DNA of 64,000 nt from Terriglobales bacterium (lineage in GTDB: Bacteria > Acidobacteriota > Terriglobia > Terriglobales > Acidobacteriaceae). This document shows positions 15,662 through 24,732 of the stretch, piece after piece. The position numbers were made by a program, and so were the translations under genes. The notes under the pieces were generated by a model. That model saw only the letters and a list, made by a program, of their open reading frames with translations, did no database searches and was not told the DNA's origin. Every line of letters begins with the position of its first letter. Positions within the stretch are counted from its first letter, which is position 1. The DNA is taken from positions 1-64,000 of the forward strand of contig DATMXP010000039.1 of assembly GCA_035561515.1 (NCBI GenBank). The letters run 5' to 3'.

Positions 15662-17794
15662 TTGGCAGGGAGTAAGTCATCATCGAATGGCGGCGCGACC
15701 AAGCGTCTTTATGTACTCGGGGGCATCCTTTTCCTCTGGGTGTTTGCAGTCTTCTTCCGCTTAGTCCAACTACAGGTCATTAAGTACGGCGAGTTCCAGC
15801 AACGCGCAGCGCGGCAACAGCAGCGCACGATCGACGTGTCGCCGCGTCGAGGCCTGATCTATGACCGCAATGGCCATGAACTGGCGATGTCGGTGAACGT
15901 GGATTCGGTGTTCGCGGTGCCGAGCGAAGTTCCCGACCAGATCAACACGGCGAACCTGCTGGCGGGCATCTTGAAGATGGATTCGAAAGACCTGCTGGCG
16001 AAGATGAAGGCTTCGCACTCGTTCTGCTGGATTGCGAGAAAGCTCGATGCCGACGTCAGCGCCAGAATTCGCTCGCTGAATCTGCGCGGGATCTATTTTC
16101 AGCAAGAATCGAAACGGTACTACCCGAAGCGGGAACTGGCGGCCCAGGTGTTGGGTTATGTCGGCATGGACGATGAAGGGCTTGCCGGCCTGGAACACGT
16201 GTACCAGGACACGATGGCCGGAAAACCCGGGACGATGATGATTTCCATGGATGCCCGGCGACGCCGTTTTGCGCGCGTGGAGAAGAAGCCCGAGGCCGGC
16301 GACAACCTGGTGCTGACAATCGACGAGAAGATCCAGTGGATCGTCGAGCGGGAGATCGACAGGGCGATGGAGGAGACCAAGGCCGTCGCAGCATGGGCGG
16401 TGGTCCAGAATCCGCGAACGGGCGAGATTCTGGCCTTGGTGAACCGTCCGACATTCGACCCGAACAGCACGAGAAAGATCACGCCGGCGATGTTGAAGAA
16501 TCACGCAGTGACGGACGTTTTCGAGCCGGGATCGATCTTCAAGATTGTTACGTATTCGGCCGCAATGAACGAAGGGCTGATGAAGCCGACGGAGATGATC
16601 GACACCCAGGGCGGCGCGATTAACGTGAACGGACTGGTGATTCACGATCCGCACCCGGTGGGAACGGTAAACGCGACGGAGGCGTTCGCCAAATCGAGCG
16701 ACGTAGCAGCAGTGAAAGCGGCGCTCAGGCTTGGGGAAGACCGGTTCTATAAGTACATCCGCGAGTACGGATTCGGGCAGCAGACAGGAATCGAGTTGCC
16801 CGGAGAAACGCGCGGACTGGCGAAGCCGACGAATAAGTGGTCGAAGGTTTCGATTGGCGCCATGTCGATCGGGCAGGAGATCGGTGTAACTCCGCTGCAG
16901 GCGGTGTCGATGGTGTCGACGATCGCGAACGACGGCGTTTACACGCCGCCGAGGATTGTTGCGGGCGTCATGAAGCCGAATACAACTGGGCCGCAGACGA
17001 TTTCGTTCAAGCCTCCACAGACGCGGAGAGTGATTTCGACCATGACGGCGGCGCAGATGCGCCAGATGATGGAACAGGTGGTGCTCTTCGGAACCGGACG
17101 CCGGGCGATCCTGGACGGATACACGTCGGCAGGAAAGACGGGCACAGCGCAGAAAGTCGATCCGAAGACGGGCCGGTATTCGCATACAGATTATGTCGCG
17201 TCGTTCTCAGGATTTGCGCCGGTGAACAACCCGGCGATCAGCATTATCGTGAGCATCGATTCGGCCAAGGGGCTCCACCAGGGCGGCCAGATTTCCGCGC
17301 CGGTGTTTGCGCGTATCGCGCAGCAGGTGCTGGCGTATATGCACGTGCCGCACGACGTGGAGTCGAAGAACGACAAGCTGCGGATGCTGCGCGCGAAAGT
17401 GAAGGACGAAGAACTCGAAGAGAGCGGTCAGCATGTGGGAGAGCCGATCGAAGTGGCGCAGGACGAAACGCCTCCGGCCCAGCTTCCGACGAAGTCAATT
17501 TCGGCACCGATGCGGGCGGCGATGAAAGGTGCTCCGGCGAAGAAGGAGACAATCGCGCAACTGCCCCCTCCGCCAGATCCGGTGCAGCCGAATGGAACCG
17601 TGGTGCTGGACGTGGGCGGCGGCCCGACGGTTCCGTCGTTCCTTGGGAAGAGCCTGCGGTCGGCGATCGAGATGGCACAGACAAATGGGATTGAACTGAA
17701 CGTGATTGGGTCGGGTACGGCACGGGAGCAGTCGCCTCCGCCGGGATCGCGGATGCCCGCGGGGGGACGGGTGGCGGTGAGGTTCAGCCGATAA
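15662..17794 (+). CDS. ftsI: Septal peptidoglycan transpeptidase FtsI (PBP3) with C-terminal PASTA domain
   Basis: A 710-aa class B penicillin-binding protein that crosslinks septal peptidoglycan with FtsW. Order: a short basic N-terminus, a membrane anchor (about 16-37, LYVLGGILFLWVFAVFF), a dimerisation domain (RRGLIYDRNGHELA onward), and a transpeptidase domain with S291-I-F-K294, S345-S-D347 in place of the usual SxN, and K492-T-G494. About residues 645-710 look like one PASTA repeat (VPSFLGKSLRSAIEMAQTNG), preceded by a Pro/Ala-rich linker. A PASTA tail is typical of Gram-positive PBP2x and less usual in a diderm. The start is TTG with GGGG upstream; no in-frame ATG lies between the preceding stop and this TTG. 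Confidence 0.94.
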   Translation: MAGSKSSSNGGATKRLYVLGGILFLWVFAVFFRLVQLQVIKYGEFQQRAARQQQRTIDVSPRRGLIYDRNGHELAMSVNVDSVFAVPSEVPDQINTANLLAGILKMDSKDLLAKMKASHSFCWIARKLDADVSARIRSLNLRGIYFQQESKRYYPKRELAAQVLGYVGMDDEGLAGLEHVYQDTMAGKPGTMMISMDARRRRFARVEKKPEAGDNLVLTIDEKIQWIVEREIDRAMEETKAVAAWAVVQNPRTGEILALVNRPTFDPNSTRKITPAMLKNHAVTDVFEPGSIFKIVTYSAAMNEGLMKPTEMIDTQGGAINVNGLVIHDPHPVGTVNATEAFAKSSDVAAVKAALRLGEDRFYKYIREYGFGQQTGIELPGETRGLAKPTNKWSKVSIGAMSIGQEIGVTPLQAVSMVSTIANDGVYTPPRIVAGVMKPNTTGPQTISFKPPQTRRVISTMTAAQMRQMMEQVVLFGTGRRAILDGYTSAGKTGTAQKVDPKTGRYSHTDYVASFSGFAPVNNPAISIIVSIDSAKGLHQGGQISAPVFARIAQQVLAYMHVPHDVESKNDKLRMLRAKVKDEELEESGQHVGEPIEVAQDETPPAQLPTKSISAPMRAAMKGAPAKKETIAQLPPPPDPVQPNGTVVLDVGGGPTVPSFLGKSLRSAIEMAQTNGIELNVIGSGTAREQSPPPGSRMPAGGRVAVRFSR

Positions 17795-17873
17795 GTCGAC
17801 CCCCAAGTGCACCAAGGGACACGAGGTTGTTTTAGTCAGGTTCGTTCGTGGCGGTTGTGGTTATTTTGGCTTC

Positions 17874-17879
17874 TATAAT
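17874..17879 (+). promoter_or_regulatory. TATAAT immediately upstream of murE
   Basis: A perfect -10 hexamer whose expected start point (about 7-9 nt downstream) coincides with the A of the murE ATG at 17888. murE has no visible Shine-Dalgarno, so this may be an internal promoter giving a leaderless mRNA. No good -35 is present, which lowers confidence. Confidence 0.4.
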
Positions 17880-17887
17880 CGCAGTGC

Positions 17888-19453
17888 ATGAAATTCCTTC
17901 AAGTGTTAGACGGCGCTGAGGTCCTCTCGACGGGCGGTAATCCGGACGCTGTTAATCCAGAAATCAGTGGTGTTGAGTACGACTCGCGCCGGGTGCAACC
18001 GGGGAACCTGTTTGTCGCCATGAAAGGCGAAAGCACCGACGGAAATCGATACATAACCAAAGCGATTGAAAACGGCGCGGTGGCGGTGGTGTCGGATTCC
18101 ACCGATGAAACCGGCGCTTTTGCAACAGGCGCCAAAGGGGCGGGCACCGATGGGGCACCCATTGCCCGAGTGGCGTGGGCGCGGGTTCCGCATGGGCGGA
18201 GAGCACTGGCGCGAGTGAGCGCGAACTTCTATGGGCGTCCGGCGGAGAAGCTGGCTAACACGGGTGTTACAGGCACAAACGGAAAGACCACGACTACGTT
18301 CCTGATCGAAGCCATCCTGAATAAGCATCGTGAACGAACGGTGCTGGTGGGAACGATTGAGTATCACGTGCTGGGGAAGGTGATCCCGGCTCCGCATACG
18401 ACGCCGGAGTCTCTGGAACTGAATCGGATGTTCGCCGAGGCGTTGGCGAACGGCGCGACCGAGACGGTGATGGAAGTTTCGTCGCATGCGCTGGAGCAGC
18501 AACGGGTGTACGGGATCCCGTATGACGTTGCGGTATTCACCAACCTCACGCGCGATCATCTCGACTATCACAAGACGATGGAGAGCTACTTCGCGTCGAA
18601 AAAGATCCTGTTCGAGGGATGCGGGACGGACAGGCCGCGCGTGGCGGTGATCAATATAGATGATGAGTACGGGCGCGAACTGGTGAAGTTCAGTAAGAAG
18701 AAGGGCTCCGAGGTGGTGACGTACGGGCTGGATTCCGGTGATTTCCATGCGACGAAGGTGGACATCGGTCTGAAGGGGACGCGGTTCGATATGGTGACGC
18801 CGAGCGGAGCGTTGCCCATGTGGTCTCCGCTGATTGGCAGGGTAAATGTGTACAACATCCTGGCGGCGAGTGCGGCGGCGTGGGCGCGCGGGTGTGATTC
18901 GGAGTTGATTACGACCGGTGTTGCGGCGCTGGAGAATGTGCCGGGTAGATTCCAGCCGATCCAGTGTGGTCAGCCGTTTACGGTGGTGGTGGACTATGCG
19001 CACACGGATGATGCGCTGAAGAACTTGACGTCGCTGGCGAGGGAGTTTGTGTCGAAGTCGGGCGGGAAGGTAATCACGATTTTCGGATGTGGCGGCGACC
19101 GGGATCGGGCGAAGCGTCCGCTGATGGGAGAAGCCGCGGGACGCGGGAGTGACTTCGTGATTGTGACATCAGACAACCCCCGAAGCGAAGATCCGTTGGC
19201 AATTATTGAAGATGCGAAGCCCGGCGTTAAGAAAACGGGAACAGAGTTCCTGGTCGAGCCGGATCGTCGAAAGGCGATCGACGTGGCGCTGCATCGGGCG
19301 CAACCGGGAGATATTGTGCTGATTGCCGGCAAGGGTCACGAAAAGACCCAGACAACGCGTGAGGGCGTGGCGCCGTTTGACGATGCGGAGGTCGCGCGCG
19401 AACTGATGCACGAAATGGGTTACACGAAAAACTTGGCGGGTCAGCGGGCATGA
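17888..19453 (+). CDS. murE: UDP-MurNAc-L-Ala-D-Glu:meso-diaminopimelate ligase MurE
   Basis: A 521-aa cytoplasmic ligase adding the third stem-peptide residue with ATP. The P-loop is G129-TNGK-T134 (TGVTGTNGKTTTTF). The amino-acid specificity motif is D429-N-P-R432, which in this family marks meso-diaminopimelate rather than lysine, consistent with a diderm. The terminal GKGHEKTQ block is present. Oddity: between SDSTDETG and VAWARVPHGRRALAR there are about 15-20 extra Ala/Gly-rich residues compared with what I expect; the DNA there includes GATGGGGCACCC, a string also present in the non-coding repeats near 2200. It overlaps murF by 4 nt (ATGA). Confidence 0.95.
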   Translation: MKFLQVLDGAEVLSTGGNPDAVNPEISGVEYDSRRVQPGNLFVAMKGESTDGNRYITKAIENGAVAVVSDSTDETGAFATGAKGAGTDGAPIARVAWARVPHGRRALARVSANFYGRPAEKLANTGVTGTNGKTTTTFLIEAILNKHRERTVLVGTIEYHVLGKVIPAPHTTPESLELNRMFAEALANGATETVMEVSSHALEQQRVYGIPYDVAVFTNLTRDHLDYHKTMESYFASKKILFEGCGTDRPRVAVINIDDEYGRELVKFSKKKGSEVVTYGLDSGDFHATKVDIGLKGTRFDMVTPSGALPMWSPLIGRVNVYNILAASAAAWARGCDSELITTGVAALENVPGRFQPIQCGQPFTVVVDYAHTDDALKNLTSLAREFVSKSGGKVITIFGCGGDRDRAKRPLMGEAAGRGSDFVIVTSDNPRSEDPLAIIEDAKPGVKKTGTEFLVEPDRRKAIDVALHRAQPGDIVLIAGKGHEKTQTTREGVAPFDDAEVARELMHEMGYTKNLAGQRA

Positions 19454-20808
19454 ACCTTACGATCGGGCAAATTGCAGGAGTAGTGGGAGCTTCAGGGCAG
19501 TTTGACGTATCACGTTCGGTGAACGGGTATTCGATTGATTCGCGGACGGTCGCTCCGGGCGAGTTGTTTTTCGCCATCAAGGGAGACCGTTTCGACGGCC
19601 ACGAGTTCGTTGCTGGAGCGCTGGAGCGTGGGGCTGCGGGGGCGGTGGTCCGAAAGGACTTCACAGGATCAGGCAACGTGTTGCGGGTGGATGATCCACT
19701 GCTCGCGTTACAGGTGCTTGCGCGAGAAGTGCGGAGGATGTGGGGTCGCACGGTGATCGGGGTAACCGGGTCCGCGGGAAAGACCACTACCAAAGAGGCC
19801 ATCGCGCACGTGCTGGCGACGAAATACAAGGTGCTGAAGTCGGAAGGGAATCTGAACAATCACTTTGGGCTCCCTATGCAACTGCTGCGAATCCAGCCGG
19901 AGACGGAGATTTACGTCAGCGAAATGGGCATGAACCACGCGGGCGAGATCACGGCGTTGGCGAAGATCGCGGAGCCGAATGTGGGTGTGGTGACACTGGT
20001 CGCCCCGGTTCACCTGGAATTTTTCGATTCCATCGAAGGTATTGCGAAGGCGAAGAAGGAACTGGTCGATGCGCTGCCGAAAGATGGGGTGGCAATCCTG
20101 AATGCGGATGATCCGCTGGTTTCGAAGTTCAACGAGGGGCGGGCAGGGCGTGCGGTCTACTTCGGGACTAACGATCGGGCGGATGTTCGCGCAGTTAACG
20201 TCGTGGAGCATGGGGTGGAAGGGGTTGAGTTCGACGTTGTCGCGCAGGGCGAGCGAGTACCTGCGCGATTGCCGCTGGTAGGGAAGCATAACGTCCATAA
20301 CGCGCTGGCTGCGGTGGCGGTCGGGCTGGAGCAGGGGCTTACGTTGAAGGATGCAGTCGGGGCATTGGCTTCATTGGTGCCAGCTGACAAACGCGGCGAG
20401 ATTTTGGAAATTGGCGGCGCCACCGTGGTCAACGATTGTTACAATTCCAATCCGAAAGCCCTTCAGTCGATGGTGGATGCCTTGCAGGCGATGCAGGCAA
20501 AACGGCACATCGTGGTCGCCGGAGAGATGCTGGAACTTGGTCCCTCGGGCGAGCAACTGCACCGTGATTGTGGTCGCTACATGGCCGAGCGTGGCGTAAC
20601 GGAGTTGGTGGGAGTCCGGGGACTGGCGAAGCCGATGGTGGAAGCGGCGGCGGCTTCGGGGTTGAAGGCGGAATTCGTCGAGTCGCCGGAAGAAGCGGGC
20701 GCATGGTTGGCAGCGAACACCAAGCCCGGTGACGCGGTGTTGTTAAAGGCATCGCGCGGCGTGAAGTTGGAGAAGGCACTCGAGGAGTGGAAGGGGCTGG
20801 TCAGTTGA
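19450..20808 (+). CDS. murF: UDP-MurNAc-tripeptide:D-alanyl-D-alanine ligase MurF
   Basis: A 452-aa Mur ligase that adds D-Ala-D-Ala to complete the pentapeptide. The P-loop reads GVTGSAGKTTTKEAIA, the MurF/MurE-type variant. EMGMNHAGEI and VNDCYNSNPKAL are MurF-diagnostic blocks. The start ATG overlaps the murE stop (ATGA), so translation is probably coupled. Length is normal. Confidence 0.95.
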   Translation: MNLTIGQIAGVVGASGQFDVSRSVNGYSIDSRTVAPGELFFAIKGDRFDGHEFVAGALERGAAGAVVRKDFTGSGNVLRVDDPLLALQVLAREVRRMWGRTVIGVTGSAGKTTTKEAIAHVLATKYKVLKSEGNLNNHFGLPMQLLRIQPETEIYVSEMGMNHAGEITALAKIAEPNVGVVTLVAPVHLEFFDSIEGIAKAKKELVDALPKDGVAILNADDPLVSKFNEGRAGRAVYFGTNDRADVRAVNVVEHGVEGVEFDVVAQGERVPARLPLVGKHNVHNALAAVAVGLEQGLTLKDAVGALASLVPADKRGEILEIGGATVVNDCYNSNPKALQSMVDALQAMQAKRHIVVAGEMLELGPSGEQLHRDCGRYMAERGVTELVGVRGLAKPMVEAAAASGLKAEFVESPEEAGAWLAANTKPGDAVLLKASRGVKLEKALEEWKGLVS

Positions 20809-20860
20809 ACCGCTGCTTCGCCGTGGTGGACAGAAGTTAGGGGAGAGAAGGAGATAGCGT

Positions 20861-21994
20861 TTGCTCTATTGGCTGCTGTACGAAGTCTTATTTCATTACT
20901 TCACTCCCTTTCGCATTTTTCGATACCTGACGTTTCGCACAGCATTCGCCAGTCTTACGGCGTTGTTCATGGCGCTGATCATCGGGCCGGCGATTATCCG
21001 TAAGCTGCGTGAATTCCAGATCGGGCAGTACATCCGCGAAGAAGGTCCACAAGCACATCAAAAGAAGGCCGGAACGCCGACTATGGGCGGAGTGTTGATT
21101 GTGGTGTCGTTCCTAATCCCGACACTGCTGTGGGCCGACCTGAGAAACCAGTATGTCTGGCTGGCGATGCTGTCGACGCTTTCGTTTGCGTCGATCGGGT
21201 TCGCCGATGATTACCTGAAGATGAAGCACCGGCGGAACCTGGGGCTAACGGGCCGCACAAAGCTGATGCTGCAGATTCTGACTGCGGTGGTGGTAGCGGT
21301 GGTGCTGATCCTGTTCCAGGCACACGGCGATTATTCGACGCACCTGATTGTGCCGTTCTTCAAGAAGTTCAAGCCGGACCTTGTAATTACGCCGTTGTTT
21401 TCGGTGTGGCACTTGTGGCCGATCGCATTTTTGCCATTTATCGCGTTCGTAGCGCTGGTACTGGTGGGATCGACAAACGCCGTCAACCTTACCGATGGGC
21501 TTGATGGCCTGGCGATCGGATGCACGGTGATCGCCGCGGGGGCGCTGACGGTGCTCACGTATGTGAGCGGTCACGCGGTGTTCGCGGACTACCTGGAATT
21601 GCAGAAATTGCCGCAGGTAGGGGAGTTGACCGTCTTCTGCGGGGCCATGGTGGGCGCGAGCATTGGGTTTTTGTGGTACAACGCGCATCCGGCGGAAGTG
21701 TTCATGGGTGACGTGGGCTCGCTCGGGCTCGGCGGCGCGATCGGGACAGTGGCAGTCATTATCAAGCAGGAACTGTTGCTGCCATTCATCGGCGGTGTGT
21801 TTGTGATCGAAGCTGTGTCGGTGATCCTGCAGGTTGGTTCCTACAAGCTAAGGAAGAAGCGCATCTTTAAGATGGCGCCGCTGCATCATCATTTTGAACT
21901 GATGGGCTGGAGCGAGTCGAAGGTGATCGTGCGGTTCTGGATTGCGGCGCTGATCTTCGCGCTGTTTGCACTGACGACGCTGAAGCTGAGGTAG
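20861..21994 (+). CDS. mraY: Phospho-N-acetylmuramoyl-pentapeptide transferase MraY
   Basis: A 377-aa polytopic membrane enzyme with about ten helices that transfers phospho-MurNAc-pentapeptide to undecaprenyl phosphate to give lipid I. Catalytic and metal-binding blocks are visible: [49 protein letters not shown] and the MraY-specific [13 protein letters not shown]. It begins with TTG; AGAAGGAGA upstream is a strong SD at good distance. It is followed 19 nt later by murD. Confidence 0.96.
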   Translation: MLYWLLYEVLFHYFTPFRIFRYLTFRTAFASLTALFMALIIGPAIIRKLREFQIGQYIREEGPQAHQKKAGTPTMGGVLIVVSFLIPTLLWADLRNQYVWLAMLSTLSFASIGFADDYLKMKHRRNLGLTGRTKLMLQILTAVVVAVVLILFQAHGDYSTHLIVPFFKKFKPDLVITPLFSVWHLWPIAFLPFIAFVALVLVGSTNAVNLTDGLDGLAIGCTVIAAGALTVLTYVSGHAVFADYLELQKLPQVGELTVFCGAMVGASIGFLWYNAHPAEVFMGDVGSLGLGGAIGTVAVIIKQELLLPFIGGVFVIEAVSVILQVGSYKLRKKRIFKMAPLHHHFELMGWSESKVIVRFWIAALIFALFALTTLKLR

Positions 21995-22013
21995 GCTGGT
22001 AGCGAGTGCTCTT

Positions 22014-23399
22014 ATGACGAATTCATTGGATGTGAATGGCAAGCGAGTGCTGGTGGTCGGCCTGGGGAAGTCTGGTGTCGCGTCGGCGCTGTTCCTGAAA
22101 GAGCGTGGCGCGAAGGTGTCGGTGTCCGATTCGAAGAGCGAGGCCGAACTGCACGAGCATATTCCGGTGCTGTTGGATAACGGAATTGCCGTGGAGACCG
22201 GTGGGCATGGTGAACGGACATTCCAGAAGCAGGACATGATCGTGATTTCTCCGGGAGTCCCGGTGAATGCTCCGGCGCTGGGACCGGCGAGAAAACTGGG
22301 CATTCCGATCATCGGCGAAGTCGAGCTAGCGGCGCGGTTCCTGAAGGGAAAGCTGGTCGCGATCACCGGGTCAAATGGGAAGACAACGACGACGGCGCTG
22401 GCAGGAGATGTGATTGCGGCAGGCGGAGTGAAGACGCTTGTTGGAGGAAATATCGGCACGCCGGCAATCTCGCTGGTTCCGGACAGCACGGACGACAGCT
22501 ATTCGGTTCTGGAGATTTCAAGCTTCCAACTGGAGACGATCGAGAAGTTCTGTCCGAAGGTGGCGGTGGTGTTGAATGTGACGCCGGATCATCTGGATCG
22601 GCACGGGACGTTTGAAATCTATTGGGAAGCGAAGCGGCGGATTTTCGAGAATCAGTCGGCGACAGATTTTGCAGTGTTGAATGCCGATGACGCTGAGGCC
22701 GCGAAGATGGCACAAGGGCTGAAGGCGCAGTTGCGCTGGTTCAGCCGCAAAAGACCGGTCGATGCGGGCGCATTCGTACGCGGAGAGCGAATCGCCTATA
22801 AGGATGCGAAGGGCGAGCACGACGTGATGGGTGTCGGCGAGATGCAGTTGAAGGGCACCCACAATGTCGAAAACGTGCTGGCTGCGGTGACGATCGGTGT
22901 GATCCTCGGTGTCCCGGCGGGGAAGATTCGTGAGGCGGTGAAGAACTTCAAGGCCGTCGAGCACCGGTTGGAGTATGTCGCAACGATTAATGGCGTGGAG
23001 TTCTATAACGACTCGAAAGCGACAAATGTCGATGCGACGATCAAAGCACTGGAGTCGTTTCCGAAGAACATTCACATCATTCTCGGCGGCAAGGACAAGG
23101 GCAGCGATTACACCGTTCTGAAACCACTTCTGCAGGAGCGCGTGAAGCGTGTTTACACCGTAGGCGCGGCGGCGGAGAAGATCGAATCGCATATTGCCGG
23201 CTCGGCAGAGATCACGAAGGCCGGGACAATTGAAGTTGCAGTACGGAAGGCGCTGGAGGCGGCGGCGCCGGGAGACGTGGTGGTGCTGGCTCCGGCGTGC
23301 GCGAGTTTCGATCAGTTCAACAGCTACGAGCATCGAGGGCAGGTGTTTAAAGAACTGGTGAGGGCGGCGGAGAAGAAGTCGTTGGTGATTAGTAGTTAG
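22014..23399 (+). CDS. murD: UDP-MurNAc-L-alanine:D-glutamate ligase MurD
   Basis: A 461-aa ligase that adds D-Glu to UDP-MurNAc-L-Ala. An N-terminal Rossmann segment (VLVVGLGKSGVASALFL) is followed by the P-loop VAITGSNGKTTTTAL, the central NVTPDHLDRHG and the C-terminal NDSKATNVDATIKALES, all MurD-typical. Length is normal. The mraY-murD spacing is short. It is followed by a 193-nt gap before ftsW. Confidence 0.95.
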   Translation: MTNSLDVNGKRVLVVGLGKSGVASALFLKERGAKVSVSDSKSEAELHEHIPVLLDNGIAVETGGHGERTFQKQDMIVISPGVPVNAPALGPARKLGIPIIGEVELAARFLKGKLVAITGSNGKTTTTALAGDVIAAGGVKTLVGGNIGTPAISLVPDSTDDSYSVLEISSFQLETIEKFCPKVAVVLNVTPDHLDRHGTFEIYWEAKRRIFENQSATDFAVLNADDAEAAKMAQGLKAQLRWFSRKRPVDAGAFVRGERIAYKDAKGEHDVMGVGEMQLKGTHNVENVLAAVTIGVILGVPAGKIREAVKNFKAVEHRLEYVATINGVEFYNDSKATNVDATIKALESFPKNIHIILGGKDKGSDYTVLKPLLQERVKRVYTVGAAAEKIESHIAGSAEITKAGTIEVAVRKALEAAAPGDVVVLAPACASFDQFNSYEHRGQVFKELVRAAEKKSLVISS

Positions 23400-23592
23400 T
23401 GGCTCGAGTGTGTGCCGATGTGGGGCGGCACGCTGGTTACTGTCTAGAGGACATTCGGGTGTTCGCAGATGAATGCGGCGAATCCACAAGTTTCTTTGGC
23501 TGAACCCGCTCAGGGACTTCATTTCTACGGCCAAAGATGCTACTTCTGACTAGTTAGCATTTGGTAAACGTCCGGCCGGAAACTAAAGCTGA

Positions 23593-24684
23593 ATGGCGAA
23601 ACGAGTCAGTGTCGACAAAACGTTGTTCACCGTAACACTGCTGCTCGTTTTTGTCGGGCTCATCATGGTGTTCAGCGCGTCGGCGGTGATGGCAAAGGAG
23701 AGGTTCGGCTCGCCGTACGCGTTTGTCGGCAAGCAATTTGCGTGGGCTGTAGCAGGCGTGCTGGCGATGTTCCTGCTGATGAAGGTGGACTATCGGCATT
23801 ACCGTCGACCTGCCATCGTGTTTTCGCTGATCGGACTGACGACGCTGCTGCTGATATCGGTATTCTTTCTCGATCGATCGCACAACACGCACCGGTGGTT
23901 CCGTTTGGGTGTCCTGAGTTTCCAGCCAAGTGAGTTGGCGAAGCCGGCGATCATCATCTACCTGGCGTACTTCCTCGAGACACGCGTTAAACAGATGGAA
24001 GACTGGAAGCACACATTGGTTCCGGCGGTTGCGCCGTCGGTGCTGATGGCGGGACTGATCGCCCTGCAACCGGACCTCGGGACGGCGGTAGCGATTGCGG
24101 CGATCACGCTCTCGGTGTTGTTCGTGGCGGGGATGAACCTGAAGTACTTCCTGTATCCGTTGGCGGCGGCGCCGGTTGTCTTCTATTTCCTGGTGTGGCG
24201 AGTGCCGTGGCGGCATCAGCGAATCCTGGCGTTCATGGATCCGTTTGCCGATCCGCTGGGAAAGGGCTTCCACATCATTCAGTCGCTGATTTCGGTTTCG
24301 ACCGGCGGCCTGACGGGCATGGGCCTGATGGAGGGCAAGCAGAAGCTGTTCTTCCTGCCAGAGCCACACACGGATTTCATCTTTGCGGTAATCGGGGAAG
24401 AGTTCGGGCTGTTGGGGACCCTGTTCGTGGTCTCACTGTTCGCGACATTTCTGTTTCGCGGGGTGAGGGCGGCGGTCGTCACGCGCGACACATTCGGACG
24501 ATACCTGGCGACCGGCATTGTCGCGATGATTTGTATCCAGGCGTTCTTCAACATCAGCGTGGTGTTGTCGCTGCTGCCGACCAAGGGCATTCCGTTGCCG
24601 TTCATTTCGTATGGCGGATCGTCGCTGTTCGTAATGCTGGCGAGTGTCGGGGTGCTGCTGAACATTACGCAACAGGCGGAATAG
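23593..24684 (+). CDS. ftsW: Septal peptidoglycan glycosyltransferase FtsW (SEDS family)
   Basis: A 363-aa polytopic protein that polymerises lipid II at the septum together with FtsI. SEDS signatures: PSELAKPAIIIYLAYFLE, the large-loop segment PEPHTDFIFAVIGEEFGLLG, and PLPFISYGGSSLFVMLA near the C-terminus. Ten helices fit the hydrophobicity. It could in principle be RodA, but dcw position supports FtsW. The 193-nt gap before it (23400-23592) has no good gene; a 26-codon ATG frame at 23469-23549 lacks a ribosome site. No clear SD is visible. Confidence 0.94.
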   Translation: MAKRVSVDKTLFTVTLLLVFVGLIMVFSASAVMAKERFGSPYAFVGKQFAWAVAGVLAMFLLMKVDYRHYRRPAIVFSLIGLTTLLLISVFFLDRSHNTHRWFRLGVLSFQPSELAKPAIIIYLAYFLETRVKQMEDWKHTLVPAVAPSVLMAGLIALQPDLGTAVAIAAITLSVLFVAGMNLKYFLYPLAAAPVVFYFLVWRVPWRHQRILAFMDPFADPLGKGFHIIQSLISVSTGGLTGMGLMEGKQKLFFLPEPHTDFIFAVIGEEFGLLGTLFVVSLFATFLFRGVRAAVVTRDTFGRYLATGIVAMICIQAFFNISVVLSLLPTKGIPLPFISYGGSSLFVMLASVGVLLNITQQAE

Positions 24685-24685
24685 C

Positions 24686-24725
24686 GCGGGAGGGTCGCCC
24701 GCACGACAGCCGGCGAGTCGCCGGC
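24686..24725. repeat. Twin GC-rich hairpin between ftsW and murG
   Basis: Two adjacent inverted repeats: GCGGG/CCCGC (24686-24690 with 24698-24702) and GCCGGCG/CGCCGGC with an AGT loop (24709-24725). They fill nearly the whole 48-nt gap between the ftsW stop and the murG ATG. The paired arrangement resembles REP/BIME-type extragenic elements. No U-tract follows, so termination is unlikely. Confidence 0.6.
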
Positions 24726-24732
24726 GCTACTT

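Noticed and set aside
15770..17185. A 471-codon frame antisense to ftsI, and similar long antisense frames over murE, murC, murD and purB
   Set aside because: All are complementary-phase shadows of confidently identified genes, rich in Arg/His and without recognisable motifs.
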